64,000 nt of DNA from CAILZL01 sp050248275 (lineage in GTDB: Bacteria; Pseudomonadota; Gammaproteobacteria; Steroidobacterales; Steroidobacteraceae), in assembly GCA_050248275.1 (NCBI GenBank), contig JBFWSR010000001.1, forward strand, positions 1 to 64,000, in the 5' to 3' direction. Below, piece after piece: positions 26,948-34,471 of this stretch (position 1 is its first letter; each line of letters begins with the position of its first letter). The notes beneath the pieces were generated by a model that searched no databases, was not told where the DNA came from, and was given only the letters and a program-made list of their open reading frames with translations. The position numbers were made by a program, and so were the translations under genes.

Positions 26948-27666
26948 AACTGGTCAAACTCATTGCCAATCTGGGTTATGGCAGCCGCAGGGAAGTAACG
27001 GCCCTGTTTCGCGAAGGCCGCATCACCGATGCACAAGGCGAAGTGCTGTATGCCGACGATCAAGTCGCACACGAACACATTCGCATCGACGGCGAACCGC
27101 TCGACCCGCCCGCCGGCCTGTTGCTGATGCTGCACAAACCCATTGGCTATACCTGCTCCACCAGGGATCAGGGCGCATTGATTTACGAATTGCTGCCGCC
27201 GCGCTTTCGTCTGCGTTCGCCCATTGTGTCCAGCATCGGCCGGCTGGATCGGGATACATCAGGCCTGTTGTTGATGACCGATGATGGCGTGCTGCTTCAT
27301 CGCATCAGCTCGCCCAAGCACAAGCTGGCCAAAATCTACGAAGTCACGCTGGCGCGCGATCTGCGCGGTGACGAAGTCGAACTGTTTGCCAGCGGCCGCA
27401 TGATGCTCGAATCCGAAAAAGAACCGCTGGCGCCCGCGCATCTGCAAGTCATCAACCCCCGGCAGGCAAGACTGACACTCATGGAAGGCCGCTATCACCA
27501 GGCACGCCGCATGTTCGCCGCCACCGGCAATCATGTCGAAGCACTGCATCGTTCGCAGGTAGGTGGGTTGACGCTGGGTGATTTGATGGTGGCGGAGTGG
27601 CGGATACTGGGCGAGCAGGATCGGCAACAGTTGTTTGGTTCGGCCACACCAAGTGCACCTGAATAA
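26944..27666 (+). CDS. rsuA: 16S rRNA pseudouridine-516 synthase
   Basis: 240 residues. S4-like RNA-binding part at 1-60 (LVKLIANLGYGSRREVTALF), then the RsuA-family catalytic domain with the catalytic Asp in SSIGRLDRDTSGLLLMTDDG and KIYEVTLARDL, and C-terminal MEGRYHQARRMFAATGNHVE. Overlaps the methyltransferase gene by 4 bases. Both modify rRNA, so the pair is functionally coherent. Confidence 0.93.
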   Translation: MKLVKLIANLGYGSRREVTALFREGRITDAQGEVLYADDQVAHEHIRIDGEPLDPPAGLLLMLHKPIGYTCSTRDQGALIYELLPPRFRLRSPIVSSIGRLDRDTSGLLLMTDDGVLLHRISSPKHKLAKIYEVTLARDLRGDEVELFASGRMMLESEKEPLAPAHLQVINPRQARLTLMEGRYHQARRMFAATGNHVEALHRSQVGGLTLGDLMVAEWRILGEQDRQQLFGSATPSAPE

Positions 27667-27692
27667 CAACCACGCTCATCAAACGCATCTGT

Positions 27693-28559
27693 ATGACATC
27701 GGAACCGAAGCGGATCAAAAGACTGCGAATGACAATCGCAAAGAACATCCCTGCGTTCCCAAATAACCGGCAAACACGTGATGCGATAAAGAACGAATCT
27801 CTGAGCAAGCTGCTGATTCACTATACAAACTGGGCGGTTCGCTATGTGGCACGTCGGCCAAGGGATATAAGCATCGAAGTGGAAACCCTGATTGATTCTC
27901 GCATCCAGAAGTTTGCGCCTGAGATCAATCAGTTTCTTGAGGAAGTGAGAAAAGGAGAAGACCTCACACCGCATCTTTCATTGGAACCTCATACGCGAGG
28001 CTATACACCGAACGCCGCTATCAAAGGAATTGATACTAACAAATGGGCGGATAAGGATTTCATGCTTATCGTGATGGGCTATCACCACTTTCATCTTGGC
28101 ACAAAGATCGAATCTGGCGGATTTACAACAAGAACGGACAATCTCCTATTTGCGCACGTGTCACGCGACACATTCACTGTCGTGGGTGTTTTCGATCATT
28201 CCGTTTTCGATATATCTCGCACTCCAGATGGAAGAATGACTGCGGAGCGCGAAAGACTGTGGGAAGCATTTGAATCGCACGCAACTAAGGACATTCCACC
28301 AGGCAGTATTTATGTACCGGCAATGATTGCAACATCGGGACATTCACTTCACTTGCTTCGTCTATCTGCAGAATACGCGCACATTATTTACGAGATAGAC
28401 TCCAAGATAGACGATTCAAACTACATTAAAGACATGTACGAACGCGCAGGGATCACACTTCCGAAAAAGCCAAAAATCGAATGGCATCTAAACGTCCTCG
28501 ATCTTGGATTACTTGACCAGAACTTGAATTTCTTCGTCCTTAGGCAAGGCCCAAACTGA
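27693..28559 (+). CDS. Unrecognised protein, AT-richer than surroundings
   Basis: 288 residues from ATG 27693 (ATG 27729 is an alternative; no clear ribosome site for either). I do not recognise it. Visible: basic N-terminus; a helical segment LLIHYTNWAVRYVARRPRDI; MGYHHFHLGTKIESGGFTTR then TDNLLFAHVSRDTFTVVGVF and DHSVFD; later ATSGHSLHLLRLSAEYAHII. The clustered His residues (HHFH, DHS, GHS-LH) and Arg-Asp positions would suit a nuclease-like or metal site, but this is inference. No membrane segment or signal peptide. Codon and base use are clearly more AT-rich than rsuA and dacB on each side, and palindromic repeats follow, suggesting recent acquisition. Confidence 0.7.
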   Translation: MTSEPKRIKRLRMTIAKNIPAFPNNRQTRDAIKNESLSKLLIHYTNWAVRYVARRPRDISIEVETLIDSRIQKFAPEINQFLEEVRKGEDLTPHLSLEPHTRGYTPNAAIKGIDTNKWADKDFMLIVMGYHHFHLGTKIESGGFTTRTDNLLFAHVSRDTFTVVGVFDHSVFDISRTPDGRMTAERERLWEAFESHATKDIPPGSIYVPAMIATSGHSLHLLRLSAEYAHIIYEIDSKIDDSNYIKDMYERAGITLPKKPKIEWHLNVLDLGLLDQNLNFFVLRQGPN

Positions 28560-28620
28560 AAAACAAGACCAGATGAATCATCTTTCATTACTACATAAAT
28601 CAACACGTGGACTGGGATGA

Positions 28621-28654
28621 AAACCCCAGCCTCTTCGCCGGATGCTGGGTTTTC
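28621..28654 (+). terminator. Terminator-like hairpin after the orphan gene
   Basis: Arms AAACCCCAGC and GCTGGGTTTT with one bulged C and a 13-base loop, ending in TTTT. It lies 62 bases after the stop at 28559. Confidence 0.6.
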
Positions 28655-28756
28655 GCTGACTTCAATACCAGCTTACAGGAGACAAGGCACGCTCTGCTCA
28701 GGGAAAACAGGTTGGGTACCTCACTCAACATTTAAGAACAACAGCCATTTCAAATT

Positions 28757-28775
28757 GCCGGGTGCGGCACCCGGC
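28757..28775. repeat. REP-like palindrome
   Basis: Perfect 9-bp arms (GCCGGGTGC / GCACCCGGC) around one base. On the minus strand it is headed by GTAGG, the same head seen at the repeats at 31196 and 44070, which is the usual layout of a REP sequence. Confidence 0.65.
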
Positions 28776-28783
28776 CTACTCCC

Positions 28784-28906
28784 GGCGGCCTCGATCAAGG
28801 AATGCAGCGCAAGGCGAAGTGCCGTGAAAAAACGCAGCGTACATAAGGTACGTGAGCATTTTTTACGGCACTTCAACGCAGCGATGCGCCCTTCAGCGAG
28901 GCCGCC
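28784..28906. repeat. Long imperfect inverted repeat abutting dacB
   Basis: About 48-base arms, roughly three quarters identical: GGCGGCCTCG at the left matches the reverse complement of the right end, and both arms contain AAGTGCCGT next to an A-run or T-run in the middle. The centre holds GTAC-ATAAG-GTAC. The right arm ends at the last base of the dacB stop codon. It could fold into a long hairpin or be a non-autonomous mobile element remnant. Confidence 0.7.
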
Positions 28907-30357
28907 TACTGGCCGAACACCCAGCGCAACACGCTCGCCTCCACTTCATCGCCGCTGCCGTATTGCGCGCCGGGATGATTGACGATGGTCACCACCACAT
29001 AGCGTTTGTCGGAAGCGGCATTGACGAAACCGGCGAGGCTGGCGACGCCTTCCATGTGTCCGGTCTTGAGACGCATGCGGCCGCGCATGGCGGCGGATTG
29101 AAAGCGTTTGCGCAAGGTGCCATCGGTGGCGGCCAACGGTAATGAAGCGGCGAACTCCGGCATGAACTGGCTTTGCCAGGCCAGCTTCAGCATGCTGCCC
29201 AGTCCCAATGCGGTGGTGCGTTCCAGACGCGACAAGCCCGAACCGTTGTCGATCACAAAACCGCGTGGATCGATCTGTCGCTGCGCCAGCCATTCGGCGA
29301 TGGCGCGCTGACCTTTTTCAGTGGTGGCCGGTGCACCGTATTTTTCTGCGCCCAGCGTCAGCAACAGGGTGCGCGCCATGATGTTGTTGGAGAACTTGTT
29401 CACCAGGCGAATGATTTCGCCCATGGTCAATGAGTCATAGCTCACCAGCAGGCGTGACCTGGCAGGCAGGGTCTCCAGTCGCAAGCCGCCATTGAGTTTG
29501 CCGCCCTGCTGTTCGAAGTAGGTCTTGAAGGTGCCGAAGGCATAGTCCGGCGCGTTCATGATGGCGCGCGCTACTGTCAGTCGGCCACAACCAGCGGCAG
29601 CATTGCCGCTGAGGGTGATGCCATTGCTGCTCGAACCCTGTGGCGTGCTGAAACGCAAACCTTGATAACCCCGTTTGCAGTTGCGGCCATTCAAACGCAC
29701 CGCATTGTTGAGTTGCAGGTTGGCCGGCTGCGGCTCCACCAGCAACACCGGCTTGCCGGCATCCACATCGCCGGTGAGCGTGAAGCGTGAAGTCTGGAAG
29801 TTCACCATCAGGGCGTCGGGAATGACATTGTAGGATTTTTCCGGTGACCCATCGAAGGCAGCGCGGTCTTCATTCATCGGCGCAAAGTAGCTTCGGTCGA
29901 TGATCACATCGCCGGTAATGGTCTTGAGCCCGGTCTGGCGCAGTTCGGCCACAAATCCCAACCAGCGTTCGGCCGTCATGTAGGGATCGCCGCCGCCGAC
30001 CAGCACCAGATCGCCATTGAGCACGCCATTCCTGAGCGCACCGTTGGCATAGGCGCGGGTTTGCCAGGTGTAGGCCGGACCCAATGCATCCAGCGCCACG
30101 AAGGTGGTCAGCGCCTTGATGGTCGATGCCGGTTGCCGAAGTTGCCCGGCATTGTGCGAAAGCAGCAGTTCGCCCGTGTCGAGGTCTTCGGCATACACGC
30201 TCAGGCTGCTGGCCGGCATGTTCTGCGCCTTGAGCGCGGCAGTCACCGCCGGCGGCAGCGGCGTATCGCGCGCCCATGCGGAGACACACAGGCCGCCCAG
30301 CGCCAGCATCCAGAAAAACCGGTAAATAAAGGCCTTCAATTCACGATCAATCCACAA
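28906..30357 (-). CDS. dacB: D-alanyl-D-alanine carboxypeptidase/endopeptidase (PBP4, DacB type)
   Basis: 483 residues from TTG 30357 (ATG 30309 is an alternative start just before the hydrophobic segment MLALGGLCVSAWA). Exported, periplasmic. Peptidase family S13: SxxK nucleophile Ser78 in QPASTIKALTTF, SxN in NKFSNNIMARTLLL, and KTG in MRLKTGHMEGVASLAGF. The insertion domain between SxxK and SxN accounts for the length. Cleaves D-Ala-D-Ala and cross-links of peptidoglycan. The gene is flanked on its 3' side by repeats and lies divergent from the DUF502 gene. Confidence 0.95.
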   Translation of the reverse strand: MWIDRELKAFIYRFFWMLALGGLCVSAWARDTPLPPAVTAALKAQNMPASSLSVYAEDLDTGELLLSHNAGQLRQPASTIKALTTFVALDALGPAYTWQTRAYANGALRNGVLNGDLVLVGGGDPYMTAERWLGFVAELRQTGLKTITGDVIIDRSYFAPMNEDRAAFDGSPEKSYNVIPDALMVNFQTSRFTLTGDVDAGKPVLLVEPQPANLQLNNAVRLNGRNCKRGYQGLRFSTPQGSSSNGITLSGNAAAGCGRLTVARAIMNAPDYAFGTFKTYFEQQGGKLNGGLRLETLPARSRLLVSYDSLTMGEIIRLVNKFSNNIMARTLLLTLGAEKYGAPATTEKGQRAIAEWLAQRQIDPRGFVIDNGSGLSRLERTTALGLGSMLKLAWQSQFMPEFAASLPLAATDGTLRKRFQSAAMRGRMRLKTGHMEGVASLAGFVNAASDKRYVVVTIVNHPGAQYGSGDEVEASVLRWVFGQ

Positions 30358-30485
30358 CCGACAAGCCGCAATTCTAGCCAGCCGCGCCGCGCGCAGGCGA
30401 TTGAAAATTGCGCCGGCCGCAAACTGCTAAAGTGTGCGCCTGCTGCGCCACTCGCTGTTCATCCGGCGCAGTCTGCGGAGACACC

Positions 30486-31103
30486 ATGCGACGTATCTGG
30501 ACCACTTTCGCGGCGGGACTGGCCACAGTCCTGCCGGTCACCATCACCATCTATCTGATCTACTGGCTGGGCACCACGGCGGAAACCGTGCTGGGTCAGG
30601 TGTTGAAGCTGGTGCTGAATGAAAGCCAGTACCGGCCCGGGCTGGGACTGGTGGCCGGCTTCATCGTGGTGCTGATCGTCGGCGCGCTGGTGAATGCCTA
30701 TGCGGTGCGCTGGTTCATTCACCGCGGCGAAGCCCTGCTGGAACGTATTCCGCTGATCAAGACCATTTATGGCGCCGCCAAGGACATCACCCAGTTTCTG
30801 CCCGGTCAGGGTGAACGCCGCGATACCCGCCGCGTGGTGCTGTGGATGAATGACAATGCCTACATGATCGGTTTCGTCACCGCCGACCAGATCAGCCCGA
30901 AGCTGCCGCAGGCATTGCTGGCCGATCGCCTGCCGGTTTACTTCCCCAAGAGTTACCAGATCGGCGGCTACACGTTGTACGTGCTGAAGTCCGAATTGAT
31001 CGAAACCAGCCTGTCCGCCGAAGAAGCCATGCGGCTGGTGTTGATCGGCGGCGTGAATGCGGAAGTCGGCAGGGATTTACTGCGCGGTACAGACAGGCAT
31101 TAA
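30486..31103 (+). CDS. DUF502 family inner-membrane protein
   Basis: 205 residues from ATG 30486 (GGAG six bases upstream). Two membrane segments: about 7-30 (FAAGLATVLPVTITIYLIYW) and 53-75 (GLGLVAGFIVVLIVGALVNA). Family blocks ERIPLIKTIYGAAKDITQFL and the cytoplasmic/periplasmic beta domain with VYFPKSYQIGGYTLYV are typical of DUF502. Function is not established. It is divergent from dacB and convergent with the GST gene. Confidence 0.9.
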   Translation: MRRIWTTFAAGLATVLPVTITIYLIYWLGTTAETVLGQVLKLVLNESQYRPGLGLVAGFIVVLIVGALVNAYAVRWFIHRGEALLERIPLIKTIYGAAKDITQFLPGQGERRDTRRVVLWMNDNAYMIGFVTADQISPKLPQALLADRLPVYFPKSYQIGGYTLYVLKSELIETSLSAEEAMRLVLIGGVNAEVGRDLLRGTDRH

Positions 31104-31249
31104 GAGCGTCCAACAAAAAGACAATCCTGCCAGTGGTCATCCTGCAAGAAGGGCTCAATGAATTGAGCCCCTACAGTGAACACCCTGCTATCGTCGTAGG
31201 GGCGCGATTCATCGCGCCCTTGCCTGCAAACAATTTTGTTGGATGCTCT
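31103..31249. repeat. REPIN-like element filling the DUF502/GST intergenic gap
   Basis: Outer inverted repeats AGAGCGTCCAACAAAA (31103-31118) and TTTTGTTGGATGCTCT (31234-31249), one mismatch. Inside are two perfect palindromes with 9-bp arms and 2-base loops: GGGCTCAAT-GA-ATTGAGCCC (31151-31170) and GGGCGCGAT-TC-ATCGCGCCC (31200-31219). They face each other (CCCCTAC ... GTAGGGG between them), the arrangement of a REPIN. The left end starts in one stop codon and the right end runs into the other. Confidence 0.8.
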
Positions 31250-31955
31250 AAGCGGGACGTTTGGGAATATCGATGCCTTTCACGACGGCAGGACGCGCCA
31301 CGAATGTCGCGAGCGCGCGGGTGACATGGGGAAAGTCGTTGATGCCCACCAGATCGCCGGCGCCATAAAAGCCGATCAGGTTGCGCACCCACGGCAAGAT
31401 GGCCATGTCGGCAATGGTGTATTGCTCGCCCATGATCCAGGCACGCTCAGCCAGTCGGCCGTTCAACACGCCCAGCAGACGCCTTGATTCGGCGGCATAA
31501 CGATCGCGTGGACGCTTGTCTTCATAGTCCTTGCCGGCGAACTTGTGGAAGAAACCCACCTGACCGAACATCGGCCCGATACCGCCCATCTGAAACATCA
31601 GCCATTGAATGGTTTCATAACGGCCAGCGGCATCCTGTGGCATGAACTGCCCGGTCTTGTCGGCGAGATAGATCAGGATCGCGCCGGATTCAAACAATGC
31701 CAGCGGCTTGCCGCCCGGCCCATCGGGATCGAGAATGGCGGGAATCTTGTTGTTGGGATTCAGCGATAAAAATTCCGGCGACATCTGATCGTTGGTGGCG
31801 AAGTCCACCGTGTGCACTTCATACGGCAGGCCGGTTTCCTCCAGCATCACCGAAATCTTGATGCCATTGGGCGTAGGCAGGGAATAAAGCTGCAACCGGT
31901 CGGGATGCCGGGCGGGCCATTTCCTGAGGGTCGGAAAAGCAGCAGGGTCGAGCAT
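31248..31955 (-). CDS. Glutathione S-transferase, nu-class-like (YfcG/YghU type)
   Basis: 235 residues from ATG 31955 (AAGGA upstream; 18 more codons open). Thioredoxin-like N-terminal domain with YSLPTPNGIKISVMLEETGL, where TPNG is the GSH-site signature of YfcG/YghU, then SLNPNNKIPAI and FESGAILIYLADKTGQF. All-helical C-terminal domain (QWLMFQMGGIGPMFGQVGFF; YTIADMAILPWVRN). These enzymes act as disulfide-bond oxidoreductases with GSH. Cytosolic. Convergent with DUF502. Confidence 0.93.
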   Translation of the reverse strand: MLDPAAFPTLRKWPARHPDRLQLYSLPTPNGIKISVMLEETGLPYEVHTVDFATNDQMSPEFLSLNPNNKIPAILDPDGPGGKPLALFESGAILIYLADKTGQFMPQDAAGRYETIQWLMFQMGGIGPMFGQVGFFHKFAGKDYEDKRPRDRYAAESRRLLGVLNGRLAERAWIMGEQYTIADMAILPWVRNLIGFYGAGDLVGINDFPHVTRALATFVARPAVVKGIDIPKRPA

Positions 31956-32072
31956 GATGTGTCCTTCACACAGCGGAGCAATAGCGCTGGCATGGATGCG
32001 GGCATTCAAATATAGCAGACCACCCGGTCAGCAACAGCTTCGAACAGGTTTGGAGAAATATTCCCAGCCGGC

Positions 32073-32852
32073 CTATTCCGACCATTCGCGCAGCTCGCGC
32101 GCCTTCAGCAGCACATGCGCGAGATTATCCATTTCATCGACGAGACTCTGCTGTACATAGGCATGCATGATCAGCAGGTCTCGTTCCGATACTTCATTGA
32201 ACTTCAGGCCGCGGAATACGATGTCTGGATAATCCGCCGGCGCCGGCTCGGGCTCGCCCATCACCGTGCACTTCAGCGTCAACAGCACATCCAGATCCAG
32301 TTGCAGTTTGGGCTTGACCGACAGTTCCAGCGCGTGACCGACGGGCAGCGCGGTGTCCTTGAGGATGGCGATGCGTGCGCCAGTGACGCTGAAATCGACC
32401 AGCAACACGGTTTCCACCTGCGGCGTGCGCACCACGGCCGGCAGATTGACCAGCGCCCGTGGCACGGTGCGTATGGCGCGTCGATAAGTCTGATCGGCAA
32501 GCCGCAGGTACAGCAAGGGCTGCGGCTCGAACATCACCTTGGTGATGATGGCATCGAAACGGAACAACGTGCTGGCATTGAACCAACTGCAACGCAGGGA
32601 CAGGCCCTGGTACACCGCAATCAGCGATCCATCCGGAGTCTTCGGCGCGCTGACTATCAGTTCGCGCTTGGCAGGCAACACTCCGAGGGCCACCACCTGA
32701 AAGGAGCGGTCGCTGCCGCCCGGGGTGATGGTCAAATTGAAACGGCAACGTTCCTGCGTATTGCCGTGCGCCTTGGCAAAAGCTTCCAGCATCTGTCTTC
32801 GTGGGTCGCGCATGCTTTGCAATCGTTGGGACAACGCGGCGTGCGTTGCCAT
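32073..32852 (-). CDS. PilZ-domain flagellar-brake-like protein (YcgR family)
   Basis: 259 residues from ATG 32852 (TTG 32879 is an alternative). N-terminal YcgR-N-like beta domain (about 40-125; VSAPKTPDGSLIAVYQGLSL) and C-terminal PilZ domain (about 130-240). The c-di-GMP motif is present as RRAIRTVPR followed by VDFSVTGARI (RxxxR and D/NxSxxG), so ligand binding is expected. Family members slow or bias the flagellar motor. No flagellar genes are nearby; two c-di-GMP enzymes occur elsewhere in the window (39341 and 59681). Confidence 0.86.
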   Translation of the reverse strand: MATHAALSQRLQSMRDPRRQMLEAFAKAHGNTQERCRFNLTITPGGSDRSFQVVALGVLPAKRELIVSAPKTPDGSLIAVYQGLSLRCSWFNASTLFRFDAIITKVMFEPQPLLYLRLADQTYRRAIRTVPRALVNLPAVVRTPQVETVLLVDFSVTGARIAILKDTALPVGHALELSVKPKLQLDLDVLLTLKCTVMGEPEPAPADYPDIVFRGLKFNEVSERDLLIMHAYVQQSLVDEMDNLAHVLLKARELREWSE

Positions 32853-32984
32853 GATTCCGGTATCGGCCAGCTCCGCCAATTCCTGAATACTGCGCTGGTA
32901 AATTTGATGCAGCGCACATAGCGACTGTGGCGGCGTTAACAGTTCAGCAGGTCACTCAAGGATCGTGGCCGCCCAGCAGTTAGG

Positions 32985-34235
32985 ATGTCGCACACCCCAG
33001 TCAATCAAGACACTGCCGTGGCCGAACCCGAAGCCAATCCGATCAAGGTGCTGCATCTGGTCAGCGCAACGCACCAGCACGCCAACGGCGCACCGGTCAG
33101 CCCGGTGAGCGCACAACTCGCTCCCTTGCTGGCGCGAGTGGATCGCGAACACTTCGAGATGCAGGTGATCAACTTTGCGCCGGGCGACCGGCAGGCTGCC
33201 GTGATGCGGCAACTGGGCATACCGGTACATGACATCGAACTCTCGCGACGACGTTTTGCGCCCGGCGCACTGGGCGCACTGCGCCAACAAGCCAGCCGTT
33301 TTCAACCCGACCTGATCCATGCCTGGGGACATACAGCATCCCTTGCGATACGCTGGCTGAAAGGCATGCGATCAACGCCAATGCTGTGGACCATGCCGAC
33401 CGGCAAGCCCGATAACGCGCATTTCATCGACCGCTACAAACTCAAGCAGCTAAGCAAACTCGCGACCACAGCCAAACACATTGTTTATCCGTCGCGAGCC
33501 ATGGCGGCGGAATATCGTCGGTTGGGTTTTCCAGAACAGAATGGCAGCGTGATTGCCGCGGGCGTGGATCTGGATCGCTTCAAACCCGACGCCAGACTGG
33601 GACAGCAATTGCGGGCGCAACTCAAGCTCGAAGCGAATGCCTTCGTGATCGGCATGCACGCCACTTTCGCGCCCGAGAATGACTTTGCCAGCTTCGTACG
33701 CGCCACAGCCGAACTGATCAAGTTCAACCCGAATGTCTACGTCGTCCTTGCCGGTAAAGGCGTGCAGCGCGGCAACTCCGGCATCATGGCGCTGTTGGGC
33801 GGTGGCACCCTGGCCACCCGCACCACGCTGCTGGGCGAATGGTCGGATCTGTCGGCGCTGTTCAATGCCTGCGATGTGTTCTGTTCCAGCGCCCTGAATG
33901 ACGGTAATGCGCATATGCTGGCCTCGGCCATGCTCTGTGGCGTGCCCTGCGTCGGCACCGGCAAGGGATTGCAGGGCGAAGTGCTGAGTCAGCACGGCAT
34001 CGCAATTGAACCGGGCAGTCCCAATGGTCTGGTGCGCGGCATCACCCGCGTACTGGAAATGTCCGCCGAAAAACGCGTCTTCATGGCCGAAGCCGCGCGC
34101 CGTCATGTCATCGCCAATTTTTCCATGCAGGGCGGCGTACAGAAATATCTGGGCCTGTATCTGCAAATGACGCATGCGGTCGAAGCCGCCACCGCCGAAC
34201 GCGCCCTGAAATTGCAACGCGCCATCGGTCGTTAA
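32985..34235 (+). CDS. Glycosyltransferase, GT-B fold (GT4-like)
   Basis: 416 residues. N-terminal half starts IKVLHLVSATHQHANGAPVS, with FQPDLIHAWGHTASLAIRWL; C-terminal nucleotide-sugar half has VYVVLAGKGVQRGN, GEWSDLSALFNACDVFCSSA and NDGNAHMLASAMLCGVPCVG (usual E of the EX7E site is not obvious, replaced by NDGNAHM). Likely cytoplasmic and acting on a lipid-linked or surface glycan, but donor and acceptor are unknown. It stands alone, divergent from the PilZ gene, with no polysaccharide cluster around it. Confidence 0.85.
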   Translation: MSHTPVNQDTAVAEPEANPIKVLHLVSATHQHANGAPVSPVSAQLAPLLARVDREHFEMQVINFAPGDRQAAVMRQLGIPVHDIELSRRRFAPGALGALRQQASRFQPDLIHAWGHTASLAIRWLKGMRSTPMLWTMPTGKPDNAHFIDRYKLKQLSKLATTAKHIVYPSRAMAAEYRRLGFPEQNGSVIAAGVDLDRFKPDARLGQQLRAQLKLEANAFVIGMHATFAPENDFASFVRATAELIKFNPNVYVVLAGKGVQRGNSGIMALLGGGTLATRTTLLGEWSDLSALFNACDVFCSSALNDGNAHMLASAMLCGVPCVGTGKGLQGEVLSQHGIAIEPGSPNGLVRGITRVLEMSAEKRVFMAEAARRHVIANFSMQGGVQKYLGLYLQMTHAVEAATAERALKLQRAIGR

Positions 34236-34471
34236 TATACGGCGCCGAGGGCAACGGATCGGCAAGCAATACACTCCGACAATACCTCTTTACCACGTCG
34301 GGTGAGCAGACTTAGTATCGTCTGACCGTAGATGCCGCTGCTTGCCACTTGAGGTCGCGCATGACTTCTGGCCATACCCGACCCGACTTATCACCTGACA
34401 TCAACGCCTACCCTGCTTATGGGTATTGAGTAAGCGCGCCGTCATTGACATCCAGATCTGAGGAACACGCC

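Noticed and set aside
32985..34235. Polysaccharide biosynthesis island around the glycosyltransferase
   Set aside because: Neighbours are a PilZ protein and a molybdenum hydroxylase; no other sugar genes in reach.
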